A stretch of 64,000 nucleotides of DNA from DASXVX01 sp036504075 (lineage in GTDB: Bacteria; Bacillota; Sulfobacillia; Symbiobacteriales; Symbiobacteriaceae). The stretch is from NCBI GenBank assembly GCA_036504075.1, contig DASXVX010000078.1, positions 1 to 64,000 of the forward strand. The letters run 5' to 3'. The notes below the pieces were generated by a model, which was not told the DNA's origin, did no database searches, and saw only the letters and a program-made list of their open reading frames with translations. A program made the position numbers and the translations under genes. This document shows positions 24,632 through 31,321 of this stretch, piece after piece; position 1 is the stretch's first letter, and the number at the start of each line of letters is the position of its first letter.

Positions 24632-24838
24632 ATGGAACGGCTTCGCAACAATCCCTGGCTCCTGGCGCTGGTCTCCTGGCTGGTGGCCACCTGCCTCGTC
24701 ACGCTGATTTTTACGCTGTACAAGTCCTCCCGCGGCGAGGCTGTCAACTGGGTCATCGTCCGAAACGCGGCCGCGCTCGCGGCCATTCCGGCCCTGATCA
24801 ACGGCTTTCGGGACTGGCGGCGCTCCAAAAGCCAGTGA
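24632..24838 (+). CDS. Small membrane protein, unknown function
   Basis: This 68-residue protein has one clear membrane helix (about residues 8-29, 'PWLLALVSWLVATCLVTLIF') and a second weaker hydrophobic stretch (about 39-58) ending in a basic tail (RDWRRSKSQ). The ATG at 24632 follows GAGGTG at normal spacing, six bases after the ppa stop, so it is probably co-transcribed with ppa. I do not recognise the family. Confidence 0.65.
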   Translation: MERLRNNPWLLALVSWLVATCLVTLIFTLYKSSRGEAVNWVIVRNAAALAAIPALINGFRDWRRSKSQ

Positions 24839-24888
24839 CGAAGCGGGTCCGCTTGCCGTGCGAAGGCAAACGGCCCCGCTTTACATGT
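24839..24888 (+). terminator. Terminator after the ppa transcript
   Basis: AAGCGGGTCCG pairs with CGGCCCCGCTT, with an inner stem TTGCC/GGCAA, followed by TTTACATGTTT. The following stretch to 25005 has TATGAT at 24953-24958 as a possible -10 for rnr, without a clear -35 at proper distance. Confidence 0.65.
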
Positions 24889-25005
24889 TTCGCCGACTTC
24901 CGGGGAACACTTTGTACATATGGTTGGTCTGACTTGAACGACAGAGGGCAAGTATGATAGGGTTAGGACTTGGAAGCAGTTGGCTTTCCATAAGGTGGTA
25001 GCAAG

Positions 25006-27945
25006 GTGAAAGAACGGATAGCGGAGTTCATCCGCGAAAAGGCATACAAGCCCATGACATTCGCCGAACTGGCGACAACGATGGGCATCGCCGAGAAACA
25101 GCACGCACAGTTGAAGAAGACACTGGATCAAATGGAGACCACCGGCGAGGTGGTCCGGACGCGCACGGAGCGCTACGGAGCACCGGAGCGGATGAACCTG
25201 GCCGTCGGCCGTCTGCAGGGCCACCCCAAGGGGTTTGGCTTCCTGATTTCGGACGCGCCGGATGCCGAGGACATTTTCATCGGGCGCGAGTCCATGAACG
25301 GCGCCTGGCATGGCGACCGGGTCATCGCCCGCCTGAGCCCGCTTTCCCGGGCCGGGGGCCGGATGGAAGGCGAAATCATCCGCATTCTGACGCGGGCGAC
25401 CGCCCGGGTGGTCGGCACATTCGAGGCCGACAAGAATGGTGGTTTCGTCACGCCGGATGACCGCCGCCTGCCCGACGACATTTTCATTCCCAAAGGCGCC
25501 ACCAACGGGGCCAGAAGCAGCGAGAAAGTCGTTGTGCAGGTCGTCCGCTGGGCGGAAGCGCGGCGCAACGCCGAGGGCCGGGTGGTTGAGCGCATTGGCA
25601 TGAAGGGCCAGGTCGGGGTGGATATCGTCAGCGTCATCCGCAAGTATGCACTGCCGGAGGTGTTCCCGCCGAAGGTGCTGAAGGAAGCGGAGGAGGTGCC
25701 TGAGGTCGTCCCGCCGGAGATTGCGGTCGAAGCCGGCCGTCGGGATCTGCGGGGTTGGACCATTGTCACCATCGACGGTGAGGATGCCAAGGACCTGGAT
25801 GATGCGGTCAACGTCGAGCGGACGGCCCGGGGCCACTGGCGCCTGGGCGTACACATCGCCGACGTGTCCTACTACGTGGGCGAGGGGACGGCGCTGGACC
25901 GGGAGGCATACAACCGGGGCACGTCGGTCTACCTGGCCGACCGGGTGGTGCCCATGCTGCCGCCGCGGCTCAGCAACGGCATCTGCAGCCTGAACGAAGG
26001 CGTGGACCGGTTGACGCTTTCCTGCGTCATGGACATTGATGACGCCGGCAAGGTGCACAAGTACGAGATTTTCCCGTCGGTGATCCGGACGGCGGCCCGC
26101 ATGACGTACACGAAAGTGAATGCCATTTTGGCGGACGACCCGGAGGCCAATCGGGAGTATGAACGGCTGGTGCCCATGTTCCGGGACATGCATGCCCTCA
26201 TGCAGGTGCTCAAGGCCAAGCGGACGCGCCGGGGCGCCCTGGACTTCGACCTGCCCGAAGCGAAAGTCAAGCTCAACGATAAGGGCTGGCCGGTGGAAAT
26301 CCGCCGGGTAGACCGGGGCGACGCCGAGCGGCTGATCGAAGAGTTCATGCTCGTGGCCAACGAAACGGTGGCCGAGCACTGCCAGTCCCGTGACGTGCCG
26401 TTTATGTTCCGGGTTCACGGTGAGCCGGCCCCGGACAGGCTGGCGGGCCTGCGGGACTTCCTGGCGCTGTTTGGGTACAACCTCAAGCTGCCCCGGGAGG
26501 GCGCCGTGCCGGCCAAACTGCTGCAGCACATTACGGAGTGGGCGCAGGGACGGCCGGAGGAGAACCTGATTAACTCCGTTCTCCTGCGGACCATGCGGCA
26601 GGCGGTGTACAGCGAAGAGAACAGCGGCCATTTCGGCCTCGCGGCGGACTACTACTGCCACTTCACCTCGCCGATTCGCCGGTACCCGGATCTGGTGGTC
26701 CATCGGGTGCTGCGGTCCATGGTGGCCGGCCCGATGCTGCAAAAGCTCCGGCACAAGTGGGAAACCTGGATGCCCGACGCCGCCCGATACGCTTCGGACC
26801 GGGAGCGGGTGGCCATGGAGGCCGAGCGGGAAACGATCGACCTCAAGAAGGCCGAGTTCATGTCGGACAAGGTCGGCGAGACGTTCTCCGGCATCATCTC
26901 CGGGGTGGGCCAGTTCGGTTTCTTCGTCCAGCTGCCGACCACGGTGGAGGGCTTGGTCCACGTCTCCAACCTCACCGATGACTACTACCACTTCCAGGAG
27001 CAGTACTACGCGCTCATCGGCGAGCGGACCAGGCGGCGTTTCCGGCTGGGCGACCCGGTGGCGGTGCGGCTGACCCGGGTGGACGTGGACACCCGCCAGC
27101 TGGACTTCGTGCTGGAGGCCGGCGAGAGCCCGGTCGTGGTGGTGCCGCAGGTGGAAGCCGAGACCCGCAGTCGTGCGACTCGCAAGCGGGTCCTGGCGGG
27201 CGGGCCGGTCCGGGCGGCGAAGGCGGTCCCAGCCCTTGTCCCGGTGGAAGTTGAAGCGGAGCCGCAACTGGTCCTGGTCGAGAAGACGGCCCGGAAGCGG
27301 AAGCGCAAGAAGACGAAGCGGCCGCAGGGACCCGAGGCCATTCTTACGGCTGTACAGGCTGCGACCCCGGCCCCGGTCCTGACGCCGGTTGCGGTCTCGA
27401 CCCCGACGCCGGTTGCGGTCCCGACCCCGACGCCGGTTGCGGCCCCGGTCCTGCCCCCGGTCACAGCCTCGGCTCCGGTCCTGCCCCCGGTCGCGGCCCC
27501 GGCGCTCACGCCAGTTGCGGCCCCGGCGCCCGCACCGGAAGCGGCCCGCCCAGCCGCTGGGTCGTCCCGGAAGGCTGCGGAGCCCAAAGGCCGGGGAACG
27601 CACCGGACGCCCAGAGCAAAGTCCGACGAGCCGAAGGCGGCCCGCAGCAAGGGTCCGGTGGACATGTGGGGCGTCCCGATGCCCGAAGGCCGGTCCACTG
27701 TTCGCCGGCTGGGCGAAGAAGACCCCGGCGTGGTCAATCCGTTCTCCCTGCCGCCCGAAGGCGACCGGGGCGGCCGGAAGGCGCCACCGGCATCGGCCCC
27801 GTTCGGCCCGGCCCCCGCTACCGCCGACGAGTCGGCGGGGCTGCCTGGGGGCGTGGATGGCGGCACCAAGAAGCCCCGGACCCGCCGGTACCCCAGACGT
27901 AGCAAGGTCCAGGGGTCGGCCGGAGCGCCCACACCGAACGCATAA
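25006..27945 (+). CDS. rnr: Ribonuclease R with long low-complexity C-terminal extension
   Basis: This 979-residue 3'-5' exoribonuclease has the RNase R order: N-terminal helix-turn-helix (about 1-65), cold-shock OB domains, the RNB catalytic domain with the metal-binding D-x-x-D-L-D-D cluster (Asp260-Asp266), and an S1 domain ending near residue 707. Beyond that are about 270 extra residues. A basic patch ('RKRKRKKTKRPQG') is followed by Val/Ala/Pro/Thr repeats and a Gly/Arg/Pro-rich end with 'RTRRYPRRSK'. Most RNase R proteins are 700-810 residues. It starts at GTG 25006 after AAGGTGG. Upstream of smpB-ssrA it fits the trans-translation role, where RNase R degrades tagged messages. Confidence 0.94.
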   Translation: MKERIAEFIREKAYKPMTFAELATTMGIAEKQHAQLKKTLDQMETTGEVVRTRTERYGAPERMNLAVGRLQGHPKGFGFLISDAPDAEDIFIGRESMNGAWHGDRVIARLSPLSRAGGRMEGEIIRILTRATARVVGTFEADKNGGFVTPDDRRLPDDIFIPKGATNGARSSEKVVVQVVRWAEARRNAEGRVVERIGMKGQVGVDIVSVIRKYALPEVFPPKVLKEAEEVPEVVPPEIAVEAGRRDLRGWTIVTIDGEDAKDLDDAVNVERTARGHWRLGVHIADVSYYVGEGTALDREAYNRGTSVYLADRVVPMLPPRLSNGICSLNEGVDRLTLSCVMDIDDAGKVHKYEIFPSVIRTAARMTYTKVNAILADDPEANREYERLVPMFRDMHALMQVLKAKRTRRGALDFDLPEAKVKLNDKGWPVEIRRVDRGDAERLIEEFMLVANETVAEHCQSRDVPFMFRVHGEPAPDRLAGLRDFLALFGYNLKLPREGAVPAKLLQHITEWAQGRPEENLINSVLLRTMRQAVYSEENSGHFGLAADYYCHFTSPIRRYPDLVVHRVLRSMVAGPMLQKLRHKWETWMPDAARYASDRERVAMEAERETIDLKKAEFMSDKVGETFSGIISGVGQFGFFVQLPTTVEGLVHVSNLTDDYYHFQEQYYALIGERTRRRFRLGDPVAVRLTRVDVDTRQLDFVLEAGESPVVVVPQVEAETRSRATRKRVLAGGPVRAAKAVPALVPVEVEAEPQLVLVEKTARKRKRKKTKRPQGPEAILTAVQAATPAPVLTPVAVSTPTPVAVPTPTPVAAPVLPPVTASAPVLPPVAAPALTPVAAPAPAPEAARPAAGSSRKAAEPKGRGTHRTPRAKSDEPKAARSKGPVDMWGVPMPEGRSTVRRLGEEDPGVVNPFSLPPEGDRGGRKAPPASAPFGPAPATADESAGLPGGVDGGTKKPRTRRYPRRSKVQGSAGAPTPNA
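27361..27540 (+). repeat. Degenerate repeats coding the Pro/Val/Ala/Thr tail of RNase R
   Basis: Units such as ACGCCGGTTGCGGTC and CTGCCCCCGGTC recur with changes across this stretch, encoding runs like 'TPVAVPTPTPVAAP' and 'PVLPPVAAPALTPVAAPAP'. The repeats keep the reading frame, so length variation between strains is likely. The encoded region is expected to be disordered. Confidence 0.7.
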
Positions 27946-27952
27946 AAGGGTG

Positions 27953-27977
27953 GCCCGGCTGTTACGCACAGCCGGGC
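27953..27977 (+). terminator. Hairpin after rnr
   Basis: GCCCGGCTG (27953-27961) pairs with CAGCCGGGC (27969-27977), followed by TACTTGTATTTGG. It separates rnr from the smpB promoter. Confidence 0.7.
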
Positions 27978-28013
27978 TACTTGTATTTGGAAGCGACAAA
28001 CGGGTCAGTATCC

Positions 28014-28042
28014 TTGACATTTCGCTGCGTAAGTCCCATAAT
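28014..28042 (+). promoter_or_regulatory. Sigma-A promoter of smpB
   Basis: TTGACA (28014-28019) and CATAAT (28037-28042) are separated by 17 bases, the best housekeeping promoter in the window. The smpB GTG follows 26 bases after the -10 box. Confidence 0.85.
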
Positions 28043-28068
28043 CAAATCCCTGGAGCGAGGTGATTGCA

Positions 28069-28557
28069 GTGGCGCCAAAGCCGCAAACCGACGAGTTCAA
28101 GTCCATCTCCGAAAATCGCAAGGCCCGGCACGATTATTTCGTGGAGGAGAGCTTCGAGGCCGGTATCGCCCTGCAAGGCACCGAAGTCAAGTCGTGCCGG
28201 GGTGGCCGGGTCAACCTGCGCGACGGCTATGCCCAGGTCGAAAACGGGGAAATCTTCCTTGTAAACGTGCATATCAGCCCCTACGAGCAGGGCAACCGGA
28301 ACAATCATGAGCCGCTCCGCAAGCGGAAGTTGCTCATGCACCGGGACGAAATTCGCCGGCTCTTCGCGAAAGTGCGGGAGAAGGGTTACACACTGGTGCC
28401 CCTTCGCTTATACTTTAAGAAGGGACGGGTCAAAGTCGAGCTGGCCCTGGCCAAAGGCAAGCACAGTTACGACAAACGTGACGACGTTGCCGCCCGGGAC
28501 GTTGAACGTGAAATGGCCCGCGCCATGCGCGGTAAGCACCGGGACGATTACGATTAA
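28069..28557 (+). CDS. smpB: SsrA-binding protein SmpB
   Basis: This 162-residue protein binds the tRNA-like part of tmRNA and brings it to stalled ribosomes. SmpB landmarks are 'NRKARHDYFVEESFEAGIAL', 'GTEVKSCRGGRVNLRDGY' and 'LLMHRDEIRRLFAKVREKGY', and the basic C-terminal tail ('KRDDVAARDVEREMARAMRG') that enters the mRNA channel. GTG 28069 is preferred to GTG 28060 because the GCGAGG site then has normal spacing and the length fits the family. The tmRNA gene follows 41 bases downstream. Confidence 0.95.
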   Translation: MAPKPQTDEFKSISENRKARHDYFVEESFEAGIALQGTEVKSCRGGRVNLRDGYAQVENGEIFLVNVHISPYEQGNRNNHEPLRKRKLLMHRDEIRRLFAKVREKGYTLVPLRLYFKKGRVKVELALAKGKHSYDKRDDVAARDVEREMARAMRGKHRDDYD

Positions 28558-28598
28558 CCACGGGTATTCGCCGGCAAAACCGGCTTACCATATAACAC

Positions 28599-28975
28599 GG
28601 GGGCGAATTAGGATCGACGGGGGAAGTAGCGTTCAGGATAGCGAGCCGAGGTGCGGTTGCCTCGAAAAACTGGCCGCAGGCATTTAACTGCCGAAAACAA
28701 CTTCGCACTCGCCGCGTAAGCGGCATCGGGGCCAAAAGCCCCGGTACGCTCCTCTGGACTGTGGGCTCCGTGCGCCAGAGTTGTAGCGTCATCTAACGGG
28801 CTGTTCCCCCTAAGGCTGTCTCGGACTTAGGAGGCGAGGAACTTTTCGGGGCTTGTGGGACCCGCAGCGCGCCGTCAGGCGGCGGGCCTTACGAGAATAA
28901 ATTGACGGCTACGCTCGTAGAAGTCCTGTCTGGTACTCTTTCGGACGCGGGAGGCAGAGCCCGCCGCCTCCACCA
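28599..28975 (+). ncRNA. ssrA: Transfer-messenger RNA (tmRNA)
   Basis: The 5' acceptor strand GGGGGCG (28599-28605) pairs with CGCCTCC before A-CCA at the 3' end (28972-28975), so CCA is encoded. The tRNA-like T-arm and the internal tag frame are both present. The tag reads A-E-N-N-F-A-L-A-A then TAA (GCC at 28690 to TAA 28717-28719), ending in the usual ALAA degradation signal. The length (377) is normal. It rescues ribosomes stalled on broken messages together with SmpB. A small hairpin (GCCGG/CCGGC, about 28571-28585) and TATAAC lie just upstream. Co-transcription with smpB or its own weak promoter are both possible. Confidence 0.95.
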
Positions 28976-28979
28976 AGGA

Positions 28980-29036
28980 GCGAAAAGCCTGTGGCATAAA
29001 AGCCACAGGCTTTTCGCGACTGACGGAGTCAGTCGC
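28980..29036 (+). terminator. Terminator after ssrA (two consecutive perfect stems)
   Basis: A perfect 16-bp stem is formed by 28980-28995 and 29002-29017 around ATAAAA. A second perfect 9-bp stem, GCGACTGAC (29016-29024) with GTCAGTCGC (29028-29036), starts within its last bases, so the two are mutually exclusive at their junction. The first probably ends tmRNA transcription. Confidence 0.75.
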
Positions 29037-29100
29037 CGGAGTGGCCGGCAGACTTTTGCGGAGCAAAAGGCGGGAGGCAACTATTTTCGCATTCACCGGG

Positions 29101-29144
29101 TTGACAAGCGCGCCAGCCCTCAGTAAACTTAATCCCAATATAAT
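29101..29144 (+). promoter_or_regulatory. Promoter for the T-box leader
   Basis: TTGACA (29101-29106) is followed at 17 bases by TAAACT (29124-29129), a fair -10. A perfect TATAAT lies at 29139-29144, close to the expected leader start but without its own good -35. Either could start the T-box transcript. Confidence 0.6.
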
Positions 29145-29150
29145 TCGCGG

Positions 29151-29386
29151 CGATGATGGGAAGAGTAAGCAGGCCAGTTGCCAAAGAGAGCCGGGGGAAG
29201 GTGCAACCCGGCGCACTGCCTGATGAACGCCCCCCGGAGCTGAAGCGGCCAACACGCCCCCCGGGCGCCAGTAACCGCTGCCGGTCGCGCCCGTTACGCG
29301 CACACGAGCCTGCAGGCCCTACCTCCTGCAGGAAATCAGGGTGGTACCACGAGCCATCGTCCCTGTCCGGGACGGTGGCTTTTTTT
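29151..29386 (+). promoter_or_regulatory. T-box riboswitch, probable alanine specifier (GCC)
   Basis: The leader has the standard T-box order. Stem I carries AGAGAG (29185-29190) and the distal GGTGCAAC (29200-29207). The specifier side is GAAC-GCC-C (29225-29232), so GCC reads alanine. The T-box bulge AGGGTGGTACCAC lies at 29338-29350. The terminator GCCATCGTCCC/GGGACGGTGGC with a T-run is at 29353-29386. Uncharged tRNA-Ala would stabilise the antiterminator and switch on the following regulator and aminotransferase genes. The specifier was set by analogy with the GAAC-codon pattern of other T-boxes; reading one base earlier would give CGC (Arg). Confidence 0.85.
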
Positions 29387-29428
29387 GTTCCGCCAACCAG
29401 CCTTCATCACCACAAGGGGGACACGCGG

Positions 29429-29923
29429 ATGGATGCTCAGAAGAAGGTCGAGATTCTGCGGTTGCTGGAGCAGGATGGGCGCCTGTCGCCGGCGCAGATT
29501 GCGCCGATGGTCGGCGAAACGGCGGACGCCGTGGCCGCCGCCATTCGGGATCTCCAGGACCAGCGGATTCTCATGCAGTATACGGCCCTGGTGGATTGGG
29601 ACCGCCTGCTCGACGACCGCGTGAGTGCGGTCATCGATGTGAAGATTACCCCCCAGCGGGACACCGGCTTCGACCGGCTGGCCGAGCGCATCGCCCGCTT
29701 TCCGGAAGTGCGCTCCTGCTACCTCATGTCCGGCACGTACGACCTGTCGGTGGAAGTGCAGGGCGCCAGCCTCAAGGAGATTTCCCGGTTCGTTTCCGAC
29801 AAGCTCAGTGCGATGGATGGGGTCTACAGCACCACCACCCATTTCGTCATGAAGCGATACAAACATGACGGCGTCGCCTTCGGGGACGGCGACGCCGACG
29901 AAAGGCTGGCGGTGACGCCGTGA
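29429..29923 (+). CDS. Lrp/AsnC-family transcriptional regulator
   Basis: This 164-residue regulator has an N-terminal helix-turn-helix (about 5-55, 'EILRLLEQDGRLSPAQIAPM') and a C-terminal amino-acid-binding RAM domain ('VSAVIDVKITPQRDTGFDRL', 'VRSCYLMSGTYDLSVEVQG'). The ATG at 29429 follows AAGGGGG. Its end overlaps the aminotransferase GTG by four bases (GTGA), so the pair is co-translated. Lying behind an alanine-type T-box, it may sense alanine or a related amino acid and tune the aminotransferase, but its target is not shown. Confidence 0.88.
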   Translation: MDAQKKVEILRLLEQDGRLSPAQIAPMVGETADAVAAAIRDLQDQRILMQYTALVDWDRLLDDRVSAVIDVKITPQRDTGFDRLAERIARFPEVRSCYLMSGTYDLSVEVQGASLKEISRFVSDKLSAMDGVYSTTTHFVMKRYKHDGVAFGDGDADERLAVTP

Positions 29924-31119
29924 GATCATTCGTCAGCCAAAAAGTCGCGGCGATTCCGCCGTCCGGGATCCGGAAGTTCTTCGACCTGGTCGCGCAAAGC
30001 CGGGGCATTATCTCCCTGGGCGTTGGCGAGCCGGACTTCGTGACGCCCTGGCACATCCGGGAATCGGCCATTTATTCGCTGGAGCGAGGGCGAACCACCT
30101 ACACGTCCAACTGGGGCCTCCTGGAGTTACGGCAGGCGGTCAGCCATCACCTGGCAGCCTGGCAGGGCCTTTCTTACGACCCCGAGTTCGAAGTCCTGAT
30201 CACCGTAGGCGTGGCCGAGGGCATCGACCTGGCCATGCGGGCCGTACTGGAGCCCGGCGACGAAGTGCTGGTGGTTGAGCCCTGCTTCGTGTCGTATGCC
30301 CCGTGCGCGGCGCTGGCTGGCGGGACGGTCGTGCCGGTGGAGACCCGGCTCGAAGACGAGTTCAAGCTCACCCCGGAAATCTTGAAGCGCAAGATCACGC
30401 CCCGGAGCAAAGTGCTGATGATGGGCTTCCCCAGCAACCCCACCGGCGCCGTCATGACCGAGCAGGAACTGGCGGCCATCGCGGAGATCGCAATCGAGCA
30501 CGACCTGCTGGTCGTCACCGACGAGATCTACGGCGACCTGACCTACGAGGGGACGCACCGCTCCATTGGCACGCTGCCCGGGATGCGGGAGCGGACGATT
30601 TTGCTGAACGGCTTCTCCAAAGCTTACGCCATGACCGGATGGCGGATCGGCTACGCTTGCGGGCCGGCCGACATTCTGGCCGCCATGATGAAAATCCACC
30701 AGTTCGCGATTATGTGCCCGCCCATCACCGGCCAGTACGCCGCCCTGGAGGCGCTGCAGCGGGGGGCGACCGAGCGGGACAAGATGGTGGCAGCCTACGA
30801 CCAGCGGCGGCGGCTCATGGTCGAAGGCTTCCGGCAAATCGGCTTGCCGTGTTTCGAGCCAAAAGGGGCGTTCTACATTTTCCCGTCGATCGCCCCCACC
30901 GGCATGACCGAGGAGGAGTTCGCTTACGGGCTCCTGGAGGAAGAGAAAGTGGCAGTCGTGCCCGGGTCGGCCTTCGGGGCCAGCGGCAAGGGGCACATTC
31001 GCTGCGCCTACGCCGCCTCCACAGAAAAACTGACCGAGGCGCTCCGGCGGATCGGCGCCTTCACAGAGCGTCACGCCCAGCAGACTCCCAATGAAACGGA
31101 GATCGCCATGCGCCGCTGA
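29920..31119 (+). CDS. Class I/II pyridoxal-phosphate aminotransferase
   Basis: This 399-residue fold-type I aminotransferase has 'GIISLGVGEPDFVTPWHI' at the start, the PLP-phosphate and ring contacts ('SNPTGAVM', 'VVTDEIYGDLTY') and the Schiff-base Lys in 'LLNGFSKAYAMTGWRIGYA'. A C-terminal Arg in 'HIRCAYA' contacts the carboxylate. The sequence is of the PatA/AlaA-like group (aspartate/alanine type). The alanine specifier of the upstream T-box suggests an alanine-forming role. It starts at GTG 29920 inside the regulator's stop. A terminator follows. Confidence 0.88.
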   Translation: MRSFVSQKVAAIPPSGIRKFFDLVAQSRGIISLGVGEPDFVTPWHIRESAIYSLERGRTTYTSNWGLLELRQAVSHHLAAWQGLSYDPEFEVLITVGVAEGIDLAMRAVLEPGDEVLVVEPCFVSYAPCAALAGGTVVPVETRLEDEFKLTPEILKRKITPRSKVLMMGFPSNPTGAVMTEQELAAIAEIAIEHDLLVVTDEIYGDLTYEGTHRSIGTLPGMRERTILLNGFSKAYAMTGWRIGYACGPADILAAMMKIHQFAIMCPPITGQYAALEALQRGATERDKMVAAYDQRRRLMVEGFRQIGLPCFEPKGAFYIFPSIAPTGMTEEEFAYGLLEEEKVAVVPGSAFGASGKGHIRCAYAASTEKLTEALRRIGAFTERHAQQTPNETEIAMRR

Positions 31120-31141
31120 CCGCCCCTCTGGCCTGCAAAAT

Positions 31142-31171
31142 AGCCCTGTGGTTACAGCCACAGGGCTTTGC
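31142..31171 (+). terminator. Rho-independent terminator of the T-box operon
   Basis: AGCCCTGTGG (31142-31151) pairs with CCACAGGGCT (31158-31167), followed by TTG. The stretch 31172-31321 has no gene. CATAAT at 31296-31301 may be the -10 of the amidase gene. Confidence 0.75.
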
Positions 31172-31321
31172 CATGCCCGACCCGCCCGGCAAATCCTGCC
31201 ACCGAAAACAAATCGCAGGACTGTATCGTCCTACACTCGAAATGGTTTGTGCAGCCACCGAATTTTTTTGTGGAAATGTTATCTCCTACATCGAACATAA
31301 TCGGGGAGGATTCCGTTTACT

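Noticed and set aside
24550..28020. A 1156-codon open frame on the minus strand opposite rnr
   Set aside because: It is antisense to a clear RNase R gene, has Arg/His/Gly-rich composition typical of GC-rich shadow frames, and has no recognisable domain or ribosome site.
29101..29144. Pairing TTGACA (29101) with TATAAT (29139) as one promoter
   Set aside because: The spacer would be 32 bases, too long for sigma-A; TAAACT at 17 bases is the more plausible partner.
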